Of a stretch of DNA of 64,000 nt, positions 18,809 through 28,511 are shown in pieces; positions within the stretch are counted from its first letter, which is position 1; each line of letters begins with the position of its first letter. The notes below the pieces were generated by a model, which was not told the origin of the DNA, ran no database searches, and saw nothing but the letters and a program-made list of their open reading frames with translations. The translations under genes were made by a program, and so were the position numbers. Location: assembly GCA_965207345.1 (NCBI GenBank), contig OZ242280.1, forward strand, positions 124,001-188,000, read 5' to 3'. The DNA is from G965207345 sp965207345. GTDB lineage: Bacteria; Pseudomonadota; Gammaproteobacteria; PS1; Pseudothioglobaceae.

Positions 18809-19924
18809 ATGCACTCATTTAATCCACCTGTTAGAACATTAATGGGACCTGGTCCTTCTAATGTCCATCCTAGAATCTTAGCAGCGATGGCACGTCCGAC
18901 TATTGGCCATCTTGATCCAAGCTTTATTGCAATGATGGAGGAAATTAAAGCTGGCCTTCGTTATGCCTTTCAAACAAATAATGAACTCACAATGCCGGTT
19001 TCAGCACCTGGATCAGCAGGAATGGAAACTTGTTTTGTCAACTTAATTGAACCAGGGGATAAAGTAATTGTGTGTATCAATGGTGTTTTTGGTATGCGCA
19101 TGAAAGAAAATGTCAGCCGTTTTGCCGGAGTTGCTGTTGTTATTGAAGATGATTGGGGTAAAGCGATTGATATAAATAAAGTAGAGGAGGCTTTAAAGGC
19201 ACATCCTGATGCAAAAATTTTAGCTTTTGTGCATGCTGAAACTTCAACAGGCGCACAGTCTGACGCTAAAGCACTTTGTGCCTTAGCGCAACAATACGAT
19301 TGTTTAACAATTGTTGATGCAGTTACTTCGCTAGCAGGGACGCCGCTTAAAGTTGATAAATGGGGTATTGATGCTATTTATTCTGGCACACAGAAATGTC
19401 TCTCTGCTATGCCTGGTATTTCGCCTATTAGTTTTAATAAACGCGCTTTAGAAAAAGTAAAAAATCGTAAAACAAGCGTGCTAAGCTGGTTTTTAGATTT
19501 GAATCTTGTCATGGCTTATTGGGGGGAGAATAACAAACGCACTTATCACCACACAGCGCCAGTTAACACTTTATATGGTTTGCACGAATCGCTAGTGATA
19601 TTGCAGGAAGAAGGTTTAGAAAATACCTGGAAGCGCCATCAAGCCTACCACGAATTATTAAAAATAGGCTTAGAAAAACTTGGTATACATTATTTAGTAG
19701 CTAAAGCACACCGCCTGCCACAATTAAATGCTGTGCTTATTCCAGATGGTTATAATGACGTAGAAATAAGAACTAAGCTACTTAATGATTATAATTTAGA
19801 AATTGGTGCAGGTCTTGGGGTTTTTGCAAGCAAAGTCTGGCGTATTGGTCTTATGGGTTATAGTGCAAGAAAAGAAAATATTTTGCTAGCAGTATCAGCG
19901 CTGAAAGAAACATTAAAACTATAA
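18809..19924 (+). CDS. Serine/alanine-glyoxylate aminotransferase
   Basis: 371 residues, class V PLP enzyme. N-terminal LMGPGPSNVHPR, Asp170 in IVDAVTSLAG, and the Schiff-base lysine at K196 in SGTQKCLSAMPG. Transfers an amino group to glyoxylate, giving glycine. Divergent from glcDEF: together they turn glycolate into glycine, a phosphoglycolate salvage route expected in RuBisCO-using bacteria. Whether serine or alanine is the donor cannot be decided from sequence alone. Confidence 0.9.
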   Translation: MHSFNPPVRTLMGPGPSNVHPRILAAMARPTIGHLDPSFIAMMEEIKAGLRYAFQTNNELTMPVSAPGSAGMETCFVNLIEPGDKVIVCINGVFGMRMKENVSRFAGVAVVIEDDWGKAIDINKVEEALKAHPDAKILAFVHAETSTGAQSDAKALCALAQQYDCLTIVDAVTSLAGTPLKVDKWGIDAIYSGTQKCLSAMPGISPISFNKRALEKVKNRKTSVLSWFLDLNLVMAYWGENNKRTYHHTAPVNTLYGLHESLVILQEEGLENTWKRHQAYHELLKIGLEKLGIHYLVAKAHRLPQLNAVLIPDGYNDVEIRTKLLNDYNLEIGAGLGVFASKVWRIGLMGYSARKENILLAVSALKETLKL

Positions 19925-20111
19925 CCTCATTTTAAGAATTGTGTATTGTACTGTACTTCATCATCAAACAAAAATATCATCTAGTATCCAAATATATTAC
20001 TTTATGTAAACTTTTTGGGCATAGCAGAAGTCTGGATGTAATAACTTATCATATTTAATCTAGATGATAAAATGAAAATTTTACTATATTATTTTAGAAA
20101 ATTAGAACCCC

Positions 20112-20297
20112 TCACTTGGAATTGTTATTTATTTCCATATTATTAGCAATTTTCTCAACATATTTTGCTATTTTTGAATGCGCTTTTGCTAATTTCCTAT
20201 GAGCTAAAACAAATATTATAAGGAATACTATTAAACTAACTGTCAAAATTAGTGGTAAAACCATCATAAACCCCATTAAACCATAGTTACTTATCAT
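20112..20297 (-). CDS. Small single-span membrane protein
   Basis: 61 residues: a hydrophobic segment at about residues 6-31, then a basic helix RKLAKAHSKIAKYVEKIANNM. A good Shine-Dalgarno (AGGAGA, 5 bases before ATG) supports expression. Lies alone between the aminotransferase and the PfpI-like gene. Function unknown; could be a small membrane regulator or a type I toxin-like peptide, but no antisense RNA signal is evident. Confidence 0.55.
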   Translation of the reverse strand: MISNYGLMGFMMVLPLILTVSLIVFLIIFVLAHRKLAKAHSKIAKYVEKIANNMEINNNSK

Positions 20298-20395
20298 ATT
20301 TTTCTCCTAAAAGTTTAATTTTTAAAATAAATATGCTACCAGCGACGAAAGTAAAAACATATGTAAACAGTTAGCTGGAATACTTTGCTCAACGG

Positions 20396-21073
20396 CTATT
20401 TAATTTTCTTAAGCACCGCCTTTGCCACTAGCTCTGAAGATGCTGGATTTTGCCCTGTTATCAAATTGCCGTCTATAATAGTATGTGGCTGCCAATCACG
20501 TGCCTTTGAGTAATTTGCCCCTCTCGCTTTCAATTCATCTTCAACCATAAAAGGCACAATCTTTGAAAGTTGAATGGCATCTTCTTCAGCGTTGCTAAAA
20601 CTAGTTACAGACCTCCCCCTGACTAAGGGGCTACCATTTAAAGTTTTTGCGTGACTAAATACAGCAGGTGCATGACAAACCGCAGCCACTGGTTTTCCAG
20701 AAGTGTACATGGATTCAATTAAAGCGATAGAATACCTATTTTTTACCAAATCCCATAGAGGGCCATGTCCGCCAGGATAGAATACAGCGTCATAATTATC
20801 GGGTGAAATATCTGAAAGCTTCACCGTATTTGCTAGCGCTGCCTGAGCATCAATATCAACCTTAAAGCGTTTAGTTGCTTGTGTTTGGAAATCAGGCTCG
20901 TCACTCTTAGGATCCAGTGGCGGTTGGCCACCATTTGGCGAGGCAAGAGTAACTTCTGCGTTTGCATCCTTGAATACGTAGTAAGGAGTGGCAAACTCCT
21001 CAAGCCAAAAACCAGTTTTATTCCCTGTCTCCCCAAGCTGGTTATGCGAAGTGAGTATAATGAGAATTTTCAT
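20396..21073 (-). CDS. DJ-1/PfpI family protein (Hsp31-like)
   Basis: 225 residues. FYPGGHGPLWDL (98-109) and the nucleophile elbow AVC133-H134-APAVF are typical of the Hsp31/YhbO branch of the class I glutamine amidotransferase-like superfamily. The conserved Glu (GFWLEEF, residues 21-27) fits glyoxalase III/deglycase or chaperone members. Cytoplasmic. Its upstream region abuts the first copy of the 290-bp repeat. Confidence 0.85.
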   Translation of the reverse strand: MKILIILTSHNQLGETGNKTGFWLEEFATPYYVFKDANAEVTLASPNGGQPPLDPKSDEPDFQTQATKRFKVDIDAQAALANTVKLSDISPDNYDAVFYPGGHGPLWDLVKNRYSIALIESMYTSGKPVAAVCHAPAVFSHAKTLNGSPLVRGRSVTSFSNAEEDAIQLSKIVPFMVEDELKARGANYSKARDWQPHTIIDGNLITGQNPASSELVAKAVLKKIK

Positions 21074-21095
21074 GTTAGTTTTTCAAAAAATCAGG

Positions 21096-21385
21096 TTGCA
21101 ACATTAAAAGCTCGCTGAAATGAACTGTTAAATGATTTTACCTTCATAAATAATTATTTTTACTAAAACTACTTAAAAAAAATGATAGCATCTTTTTTCT
21201 TATTCTAGAAACCAGTAGTTCATACTCTTGAATAATTTTTCTTTGAGACTGCATCCTTAGATGATAGTGGATAATATAACATAGATATCAGGAATAGGCG
21301 CTTGCTTAAGTCTAATAAAGTGTTTAGATGGCAGAAGACCGGCGCACAAATTCTGGCTTTGTCCACCTATGATGGTATCACTACA
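21096..21385 (+). repeat. ~290-bp direct repeat, copy 1
   Basis: Similar over its whole length (about 85% by eye) to 23919-24209 in the same orientation. Shared blocks include CTTTTTTCTTATTCTAGAAA and TGTTTAGATGGCAGAAGACC. No convincing gene inside. It borders the segment carrying the dnaQ relic, GT10-like and sulfotransferase genes. Confidence 0.85.
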
Positions 21386-21509
21386 AATGAACTAGATAAT
21401 TGGAGTCAAAATAAAATTAAAACTAATAAGCGTAACACTTATCAGCAAAATAAAAATACACTCAGTATAGATAACGAAATCATTCATTTAACAAAACCTT
21501 AAAAATAAA

Positions 21510-21770
21510 ATGACAAATAAGCTCATCGCACTAGATACTGAAACTACAGGGCTAGAAAGTACTAAAGGTCATCGCATTATTGAAATTGGTGGTGTAGAAA
21601 TTATAAATAGAACACTAACTAACAGAGAATATCACCGCTATATTAAACCTAATCGTAGCGTTGGGGAATCACTTAAAATTCATGGCATCACTGATGATTT
21701 TTTGCTTGACAAGCCAAATTTTAAAACGCTTGCAAAATCTTTTTTGGGCTTTATATATAAATACGAGTAA
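21510..21770 (+). pseudogene. Truncated DnaQ (Pol III epsilon) exonuclease
   Basis: 86 residues. Begins MTNKLIALDTETTGLES with the Exo I DxE motif and continues RIIEIGGVEI to KIHGITDDFLL, the start of a DnaQ-family 3'-5' exonuclease. It ends at residue 86, before the Exo II (N-x-x-x-D) and Exo III motifs; epsilon is about 240 residues. It cannot be an active proofreading subunit. The cell presumably has a full dnaQ elsewhere; this looks like a fragment left by repeat-mediated rearrangement. Confidence 0.7.
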
Positions 21771-21977
21771 TTTTGTGTTTTGTGTATCATGCCCTACATA
21801 AAATTTTAAAACTAGTAATTTAGGTAAAAACTACCAGAGATTTTGCTACAGTTCTAGTGAGATTTAGAAAATATAGTTTAAGCGATGTTAGCCTTCACAA
21901 AAATATTTTCAATTTTACTTAAAAATTGGAGCATTTATGCTTATTGCACGTCCTAAATTAGGTTAAAATTATGCCAA

Positions 21978-22859
21978 ATGATACGCAGTAATGAACAAAA
22001 AACACCGCTATTTATCGCCATTATACCATATAAATTTCGCGATAAAGGTATTGCACAAATTGCACAAATTGATATTAATGCCTTAAGTAGCCATCTGCCA
22101 AAGCCTACTGGCAAAGTTAAAGATTTAAAGAAATCAGACCATATTATTATTTATTCACCACCAAACATATGGCGAGTATTGATTACTAACTACACTAAAA
22201 TTAAGTGCAAGGTTTCTTTAATGCTCACTGAACCAATGGTAACTAAAAATAAGAAATTTTACCAAATGATCTGGCTATTTCGTTTTAAGTTTCATACCGT
22301 ATTCGTGCGCTATCAAGCGTTGAAAAATAAATATTCTAATGTATTAGTGGTTCCAATTACTAAGTGTTGGGTAAAGCAACTAAATAATGATGATTTAAAA
22401 AAAGATAAATTATTGTCTATTATTGCCTCTGATAAAAATACACTAATTGGGCACCACCTGAGACACCAAGTTATTAGAGAAATCAAACACCAAGATATGG
22501 CTATTTTAGGTCGTGCTTATCGCCCTTTTAAGGATAAAAAGGATGGATTATTGCCCTATAGATTTTCTATCGTTATTGAAAATTGTCAAGAATATGATTA
22601 TTTTAGTGAAAAATTAGCAGACTGTTTTATCTGTAAAACCGTCCCAATTTATTGGGGATGTCTTAATATAGATTATTATTTTGATACAAGTGGCATGATT
22701 ATTTTTAATACGATTGATGAGCTAAAAACTATTTTAAATAAGCTTAAATATAATGATTATCAAAAATTTATACCAAGTTTAGAAAAAAATAGGCAGACTG
22801 CACTCTCCTTAACCAATACTAGCGAGATTATTGCTAATAAGTTAAATGAAGAGAAATAA
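21978..22859 (+). CDS. GT10-like (fucosyltransferase-type) glycosyltransferase
   Basis: 293 residues. Residues 197-228 (FSIVIENCQEYDYFSEKL, then TVPIYWG) are the GT10 signature: F-x-I-x-x-E-N, the E-K-L of the nucleotide-sugar site, and PIYWG. This family uses GDP-fucose (or GDP-hexose) to decorate surface glycans. No membrane segment, so probably peripheral or cytoplasmic. No clear Shine-Dalgarno at the chosen start. Neighbours are a sulfotransferase and another glycosyltransferase, suggesting LPS or capsule decoration. Confidence 0.75.
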   Translation: MIRSNEQKTPLFIAIIPYKFRDKGIAQIAQIDINALSSHLPKPTGKVKDLKKSDHIIIYSPPNIWRVLITNYTKIKCKVSLMLTEPMVTKNKKFYQMIWLFRFKFHTVFVRYQALKNKYSNVLVVPITKCWVKQLNNDDLKKDKLLSIIASDKNTLIGHHLRHQVIREIKHQDMAILGRAYRPFKDKKDGLLPYRFSIVIENCQEYDYFSEKLADCFICKTVPIYWGCLNIDYYFDTSGMIIFNTIDELKTILNKLKYNDYQKFIPSLEKNRQTALSLTNTSEIIANKLNEEK

Positions 22860-22936
22860 AAAACTAAAAAAGGGGGTAGAATCATTTGATTATTTAATAT
22901 CTTAAATAAGAAATGATAATAAAATTACCCAATAAA

Positions 22937-23071
22937 TTATTGCGCCTGACCATTGACATACTGGACTAAATTAGTGAAAAGCACCTCTAAAAGCAAGAAT
23001 AATACCCATAAAATAAGCGTCAGATAGTTTAAAGGATAATAATAAATTCGCCAAATACTGCCATCATCCAC
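22937..23071 (-). CDS. Possible small membrane peptide or gene remnant
   Basis: 44 residues from GTG 23071, with AAGGAAG shortly upstream: MDDGSIWRIYYYPLNYLTLI then a strongly hydrophobic stretch ending NGQAQ. Could be a small membrane protein or the end of a lost gene. The rest of 22860-23185 shows nothing else. Confidence 0.22.
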   Translation of the reverse strand: MDDGSIWRIYYYPLNYLTLILWVLFLLLEVLFTNLVQYVNGQAQ

Positions 23072-23185
23072 ACCTTCCTTTTGACCACACCTAATACTTG
23101 GCTTATATACGTAGCATTGCTTTTAGGGATATATTTTTTATTGATTTAGCGACCAGTGCTACATTAACTATCTATTGAAATTTTA

Positions 23186-23884
23186 TTATGTTTTATCCTC
23201 AAATTCATAGTCAAACAATTCTATATCTTTTGCATAAAGTTTTCTTATGATTTCTTTCGTTTCTAAGTCAAAAAATTCTGAATAATGCTTGTTTTTTGGC
23301 ATTGCACCTTGAATGTGCAATTTTCCTAATCCAGTAAAATTCAAATGAGAGGCAATTAGTCCTATATCAAGCAATCTATTCTCATATTTTGCAATAAAGT
23401 CAACTATCATCTCACCATTTTCTCCCAAGATATATTCTGATGCTCCATAACGAAAAGCGTGATATTTAAAAAACTTATTAGTCTTAGAGAAAGAATTTCC
23501 TAGTGCCAAGACATAATCACGTAAACTCCATTCCCTTGGAATATCTTTTAAAACATCTTTGCGATAATGATACATTGAATAAATGCGATCCCAAGGATTT
23601 CGCACAATTGTGAATGTAAATATACTATCCCATATTGAGCCTCCAAGCAAGGCACGCATTTTTCTCGCAGGCGTGTGATCTGGAAAAAATTGTGCAGTAG
23701 CATGTATACTTTCTGTTACATTATATTTTCCATGACTTTTGCCAAAACGTTTACCAAGTTCCGAACGAATGCTACTAGAAGAGGTTCTTGGTATATCAAC
23801 AAACCAAAATTTATTTCTAACTATTGAAAAACGAGTATTTATGTTATGAATCTTACTAAATGCCCTTTTTAATAAATTTCCCAT
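23186..23884 (-). CDS. Sulfotransferase (Sulfotransfer_2 type)
   Basis: 232 residues. The PAPS-binding sites are visible: a 5'-phosphosulfate loop-like FVDIPRTSSSSIR (28-40) and the 3'-phosphate motif TIVRNPWDRIYSMY (92-105). This family sulfates carbohydrates with PAPS as donor. Standing among glycosyltransferase genes, it likely modifies a surface polysaccharide. Its upstream region runs straight into copy 2 of the 290-bp repeat. Confidence 0.8.
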   Translation of the reverse strand: MGNLLKRAFSKIHNINTRFSIVRNKFWFVDIPRTSSSSIRSELGKRFGKSHGKYNVTESIHATAQFFPDHTPARKMRALLGGSIWDSIFTFTIVRNPWDRIYSMYHYRKDVLKDIPREWSLRDYVLALGNSFSKTNKFFKYHAFRYGASEYILGENGEMIVDFIAKYENRLLDIGLIASHLNFTGLGKLHIQGAMPKNKHYSEFFDLETKEIIRKLYAKDIELFDYEFEDKT

Positions 23885-23918
23885 ACTAGCTTCTCAAAAA
23901 GACGGCGAGTAAATCAAA

Positions 23919-24209
23919 TTGCAACACCAAAAACTCGCTGAAGTGAACTGTTAAATGATTTTACTCTCATAAATAATTATTTTTACTAAAATTATTTAAA
24001 AAATGATAGCATCTTTTTTCTTATTCTAGAAACCAGCAGTTCCTATTCTTGAATAACTTTTTCTTTGAGACTGCAACCTTAGGTGATAGTGGATGATATA
24101 CGTAGGTATCAGAGTGGTTCGGTGCTTGCTTAAACCTAACAAAGTGTTTAGATGGCAGAAGACCAACGCGCAAATATTAGCTTTGTCCACCTATGATGAC
24201 ATCACTACA
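23919..24209 (+). repeat. ~290-bp direct repeat, copy 2
   Basis: Same orientation as copy 1 at 21096-21385. It overlaps the last 33 bases of the minus-strand glycosyltransferase gene at 24177, whose C-terminus therefore reads into the repeat and stops. Confidence 0.85.
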
Positions 24210-24926
24210 TAGGATACTATTTTTACCGAATGTATATGTGTCGTTTATCTGCCAATCTAAGTTATACTTAACAAGGGCACGATTAAGCCATGCTTGGTCA
24301 CCGGCATAAGTATATCTAACATTCGCTGCCTCTTTGAAAAGAAAGCGTGTCTGCTTTGTGCTTTTTAGAAAAAAGAAGCCACAGCACAAAACAAATTTCC
24401 ATTGTAAAAACGCGCTCTTAGGATGTACTGTGCCTTGAGAAGCTAATAAATCATAGTCATCATGGCGGGCTAAATACGACAACGGGTTTTTAAGCCAAAT
24501 AGCGTCTACGTCAGAATGGATAAAATCAATCCCCATATCAACCAATAGACTATAAAACCTTGCCCGAAAGCAAGATATTTCACTCATTTTAGTCGAGTCG
24601 GTAAAGATATCTAAGTCACATAGAACGCTGTTTAAACCTTTTTCTTGAATATGGCAATGAGTTTTTTTATCTAAGGCGACTAATAAGCACTGCTTTTTTA
24701 TGTCAATACCTATTCGCTCCATTGCACACAACCAATTATCCAAAAGTTCAACATATGCGTAGTTAACACAAGTCAAAATCAAGGGGCTAGTGTAATCTAG
24801 AGTGGTGATATGATGACGTGCTACATCTAAAATAGCACTTAGCTGATGTTGTTTAAAATACTTGAATTGCCAAACATAATACTCTAATCGCCAAATATGA
24901 TAGTAACGTAGAATTTTTTCCCTCAT
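24177..24926 (-). CDS. GT77-like nucleotide-sugar transferase, probably truncated
   Basis: 249 residues. FIHSDVDAIWLKNP (DxD at residues 139-141) and the DQAWLNRALVKY block match nucleotide-diphospho-sugar transferase (GT77-like) proteins. The final residues (about SDVIIGGQS) are encoded by the repeat at 23919-24209, so the natural C-terminus has probably been replaced. Activity is uncertain. The starting Met is reasonable, but no strong ribosome site is seen. Confidence 0.65.
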   Translation of the reverse strand: MREKILRYYHIWRLEYYVWQFKYFKQHQLSAILDVARHHITTLDYTSPLILTCVNYAYVELLDNWLCAMERIGIDIKKQCLLVALDKKTHCHIQEKGLNSVLCDLDIFTDSTKMSEISCFRARFYSLLVDMGIDFIHSDVDAIWLKNPLSYLARHDDYDLLASQGTVHPKSAFLQWKFVLCCGFFFLKSTKQTRFLFKEAANVRYTYAGDQAWLNRALVKYNLDWQINDTYTFGKNSILCSDVIIGGQS

Positions 24927-25505
24927 AATGTTAACTCTTTATCTATAGCTATCTAAAACTTGAACGATTAGTTAGATTGATTTTTGCCTCAATTAAATCC
25001 TACTTATTCTCATATTGCAAAATACCCCACATGAATAAATTTTATACCTTCTAAATTACCACATAAATACAGTGTTAAGCGCACTTCCTAAGGCTACTAG
25101 GGCTGAAAATCCTCACCTACATATGAAAATAATTATATACTCATCCTTTGTGTATATAACAAACAGAGGTTGAAGATAATTTCACAAAAACTATTTCTTA
25201 ATGGCTGATTTTTTAATATAATGGCGTCACTAAATGCTTTTGTAAAACTGTCGCAGCTGCCAATATAGGTGAAAGTTTTTCTTCTAAAAACTTTATCATT
25301 CCTTGAGTATTGTTTTTTCTGATCTGGATATATTAATTAGAAGTTTATTAAATTTACGCTCATATTCTTTAATCTGTTTTAAGCCACAACTACCCCTTAT
25401 TATTTAAAACTCAATACTAAATTATTTAAAACTCAATACTAATTCTTAGCAACAAATATTGAAAACTGACACACCTCATCTTTAAGGTATCCAACACAAC
25501 CCTAA
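24927..25505. other. Gene-free gap with repeats
   Basis: No credible gene. Contains copy 1 of the 85-bp repeat (25169-25252) and a perfect tandem duplication of a 22-base unit (ATTATTTAAAACTCAATACT plus AA) at 25399-25442. Confidence 0.6.
25169..25252 (+). repeat. ~85-bp direct repeat, copy 1
   Basis: Matches 28512-28597 in the same orientation. The core TTTCTTAATGGCTGATTTTT followed by TAATATAAT is identical, with a few differences elsewhere. The two copies bracket exactly the three-gene gtr-like cassette. Confidence 0.88.
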
Positions 25506-27071
25506 TTATTCCAGGACATATTCTAGCCTAGGTATTAGTTTTAATACTATTTGCATTAAAAAACTGTCTCTATCAAATAATAATAGCCAGTGACGAATAT
25601 CTTTTGGCTGTTCGTTTAAATATTGCACTATTTGCTGCTTAGGTATAATAAATAATTGATTGGTCATGGTGTTATAAACCGCTATGGAATTTATTATCAG
25701 TTCTTTTTTACCTGTTTTTTTATTGATTAAATAATTGTCTTGATAATAAAACTGACTGGGCAATAATTTTCTCACCTTGTATTTTTTTCCAGTTACAAGA
25801 TATAGCCAGCCCCTTGGTTCTGCCTCAATGTGGGATACAAAGCTAAATTTACTGTAGTTATTGCCAATGATAAATAATTTTTTCTTGGTGTTAAAATTTT
25901 TAATATCTGAATTATTTACCATATTGTGCATTACTTTAAGCTTGGTTTGATGCCAAGATTTCCAGTGATCGCTAATTCCTAAAACGGAAAAAATAAAAAG
26001 TGCAAAAACGATAGTAGCAATTTTTTTATTATTAAATAAAAAGAAAACTATCAAAAATGCTATCAATAATGAACCATTAAGTGTGACTCTATTGCCTAAA
26101 TTAAAAGTTATTTGAGGATTTGACCCCGTCAGTGAATAGATGCCAAAGGCTGATAATAAAACACCAAACAATGCAATGAGTAATATTTTTTGATTTTGAT
26201 TAAATGCTAGATATTTTCGCACCTGATAAGTTCTATAAAATATAAAGGTCAATACAGCACCAACTACTACAGATATCCATGTTAATTGAGTAAAAGATAG
26301 TCCTAGTTTTAACCAAAATGAAACCCCAAAAAATGCGTCAAGAAAAGTGCCTATTTGTAACAAGTATTGTTTTATTATGATAAGAATAGTGATATTAGAA
26401 TCAATTTTATTTAAAAAACTACCTTCTGATAAATAAAATTTAGTCGCCCAAAAATAATAAATAATATAAAAAACTTCTGGAATGATGAAAATAAAAAATT
26501 GTTTGAATTGTTTTCTAAGCAAAAAAATAAGCGATAATCCAAAAGCATAAGGCGGGGATGTATAGCCCATAAATGCCCCTAAGAATCCCGTTATAAAGCC
26601 TGCCTTATAAAATTTATTACAAATACATTTATAAGAAATAATAAGAAATGCCAGTGTTAAAAGGTAGAATTGAGTGGCAAACCAATAATTAACAGAATCG
26701 TGGGTAATAAAAAATACAAAGAAAATAGAAATCAATAACGCTTTACTTTTACTAATAAATTCTCTAAAAAATAAATAGACAACATAAAGGGAAAATAATG
26801 CCACTAATATCTTGATAACATCGTAAAGTAGAAAATTATTGCCAAATAATGAATAAAAAAAGTGTGAAAAATAGTTACCAATAGGTGCCAGTATGGGAAT
26901 GCCAGGATAATTAAAATATGAAAATAATATATCAATAAAACTTATATTTGATTTTGATATAAAAATTAAAAACAATAAATCATCAGAATGAATGCCAGTA
27001 TTCCAATATAAGTAAATAATAGATAGAGTAATTACTAGTAGTATTTTTTTTGTTGAAATATTTACAGTCAT
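25506..27071 (-). CDS. Multi-spanning glycosyltransferase (Gtr type-specific, GT39-like fold)
   Basis: 521 residues with about 11 hydrophobic segments and a C-terminal soluble part. An acidic pair in the first periplasmic loop (TGIHSDDLLFL, residues ~26-36) is placed as in lipid-linked GT-C transferases. It is the third gene after GtrB- and GtrA-like genes, the position of the serotype-specific Gtr protein, which moves a sugar from undecaprenyl phosphate onto O-antigen in the periplasm. The sugar cannot be told. Confidence 0.72.
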   Translation of the reverse strand: MTVNISTKKILLVITLSIIYLYWNTGIHSDDLLFLIFISKSNISFIDILFSYFNYPGIPILAPIGNYFSHFFYSLFGNNFLLYDVIKILVALFSLYVVYLFFREFISKSKALLISIFFVFFITHDSVNYWFATQFYLLTLAFLIISYKCICNKFYKAGFITGFLGAFMGYTSPPYAFGLSLIFLLRKQFKQFFIFIIPEVFYIIYYFWATKFYLSEGSFLNKIDSNITILIIIKQYLLQIGTFLDAFFGVSFWLKLGLSFTQLTWISVVVGAVLTFIFYRTYQVRKYLAFNQNQKILLIALFGVLLSAFGIYSLTGSNPQITFNLGNRVTLNGSLLIAFLIVFFLFNNKKIATIVFALFIFSVLGISDHWKSWHQTKLKVMHNMVNNSDIKNFNTKKKLFIIGNNYSKFSFVSHIEAEPRGWLYLVTGKKYKVRKLLPSQFYYQDNYLINKKTGKKELIINSIAVYNTMTNQLFIIPKQQIVQYLNEQPKDIRHWLLLFDRDSFLMQIVLKLIPRLEYVLE

Positions 27072-27086
27072 ATTTCCAATATCCTT

Positions 27087-27458
27087 TTATTTTTTAAAAA
27101 CCCATGTTCTAGATAACAAATAACCTGCTAACACATAGATAATTCCTGCAAATATTTGAGATAAATACACATTAATATGTAAAGCTCTATAGCAGAGCAT
27201 CAACATTATTAAATTAAGACAATAGGCGACCAACATACTAAAGATAAATTTTGGTAAATCTTTTTTATGCTGTTTTTTACTTTTAAAATTATATTTTTTA
27301 TTTAAAAAATACGAAACAAAAAAACCTACAAAATACCCGATAAAATTACTTAATTCAGGTAATATCCCTATATAAAACAAAATGAATATCAGTCCATAGC
27401 CTATAAAGGTGTTGAAAATACCTATAATGCCATATTTTATAAATGTATTATTTGTCAA
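27087..27458 (-). CDS. gtrA: GtrA-family flippase
   Basis: 123 residues, four predicted spans, with FIKYGIIGIFNTFIGYGLIF at the start and a terminal LSRTWVFKK, as in the GtrA family. Proposed to flip undecaprenyl-phosphate-sugar across the inner membrane. Its start overlaps the gtrB end by 11 bases. Confidence 0.85.
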   Translation of the reverse strand: MTNNTFIKYGIIGIFNTFIGYGLIFILFYIGILPELSNFIGYFVGFFVSYFLNKKYNFKSKKQHKKDLPKFIFSMLVAYCLNLIMLMLCYRALHINVYLSQIFAGIIYVLAGYLLSRTWVFKK

Positions 27459-28413
27459 AATTTATTTCTTTTTCTATAAAAAACTTAGGCCTTGCCTTTG
27501 TTTCTGTATAGATTTTTCCTATATACTCACCAACAATACCAATAGACAGTACTTGCACACCGCCCATAAAATAAATTGGCAATACAGTTGAAGCCCATCC
27601 TGGTAGAGGTGTATCAGTTATAAAAAATACAGAAAAAATATATATTGACATTATAAAACTAAAAAGAAATACCATTGCCCCAATCATGGTTATTAGTCTT
27701 AAGGGTTTAATGCTAAAGGATGTTATTCCATCCCAAGCTAAAGAGAACAGTTTAGATAATGTATATTTTGATTCACCAGCAAATCTATCCTTTACATCAA
27801 AATAAACATAATCTGTTCTAAATCCAATTAGAGATACCAAACACCTTAAAAATAAATTCACCTCTTTAAATTCTAGTAGTGCTTTATTGGCTTTATTACT
27901 AAGAAGTCTATAGTCGGAATGATTCTTAATTATATTTACACCCATACTTTGCATAAATTTATAAAAACCCAAGGCAGAAAACTTCTTAAATAATCCATCA
28001 GTACTTCTATTATTTCTAATGCCAAGTACAACCTCAAAGCCATCCAAATATTTATCTATAAAATCAATAATTGAATTCTCATCTTGTTGTAAATCAACAT
28101 CAATAGATATAAGGCAATCGCATTTATTAACAACGCTTTTCATACCAGCAATTAAGGCATTTTGATTTCCTCTATTTTTTGATAACTTTAAACCTTTGAT
28201 AGTAGATCTATCTTTTGCATATGTCTCAATAATTTGCCAAGTTTTATCAATACTGCCATCATCCACAAAAACAAGGTAACTATTTTTAGTAATTCTTCCT
28301 CTTTGAATTAATCTATCTAAAACTTCATTTAATTTATCAATTGCCTTTTGTAAAACATTTTCTTCATTATAGCAAGGGAGAATTAGTGCTAATTTAGGCT
28401 GTTTTTTTATCAT
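27448..28413 (-). CDS. gtrB: Bactoprenol glycosyltransferase GtrB
   Basis: 321 residues, GT2 fold. LALILPCYNEENVL at residue 8, VDDGSIDKTW, the DxD-containing ISIDVDLQQDE, then two C-terminal membrane spans (about 233-255 and 268-290). Transfers a sugar from a nucleotide donor to undecaprenyl phosphate. First of three genes gtrB-gtrA-gtr in one direction, the arrangement of phage-derived O-antigen modification cassettes (order differs from the classic A-B-X). Confidence 0.88.
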   Translation of the reverse strand: MIKKQPKLALILPCYNEENVLQKAIDKLNEVLDRLIQRGRITKNSYLVFVDDGSIDKTWQIIETYAKDRSTIKGLKLSKNRGNQNALIAGMKSVVNKCDCLISIDVDLQQDENSIIDFIDKYLDGFEVVLGIRNNRSTDGLFKKFSALGFYKFMQSMGVNIIKNHSDYRLLSNKANKALLEFKEVNLFLRCLVSLIGFRTDYVYFDVKDRFAGESKYTLSKLFSLAWDGITSFSIKPLRLITMIGAMVFLFSFIMSIYIFSVFFITDTPLPGWASTVLPIYFMGGVQVLSIGIVGEYIGKIYTETKARPKFFIEKEINFDK

Positions 28414-28511
28414 ATTTCTTTAGTTTTTTAGCTATTTGATTCCAATACAATGCCATCTCACTGTTATTTATGAGATGGCAACCCAATACATTATATTTAC
28501 ATGTAGTAGAA

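Noticed and set aside
21302..21502. 66-codon frame beginning inside the 290-bp repeat, just before the dnaQ relic
   Set aside because: Half of it is repeat sequence; no family, no ribosome site; kept only as possible leftover of a gene before dnaQ.
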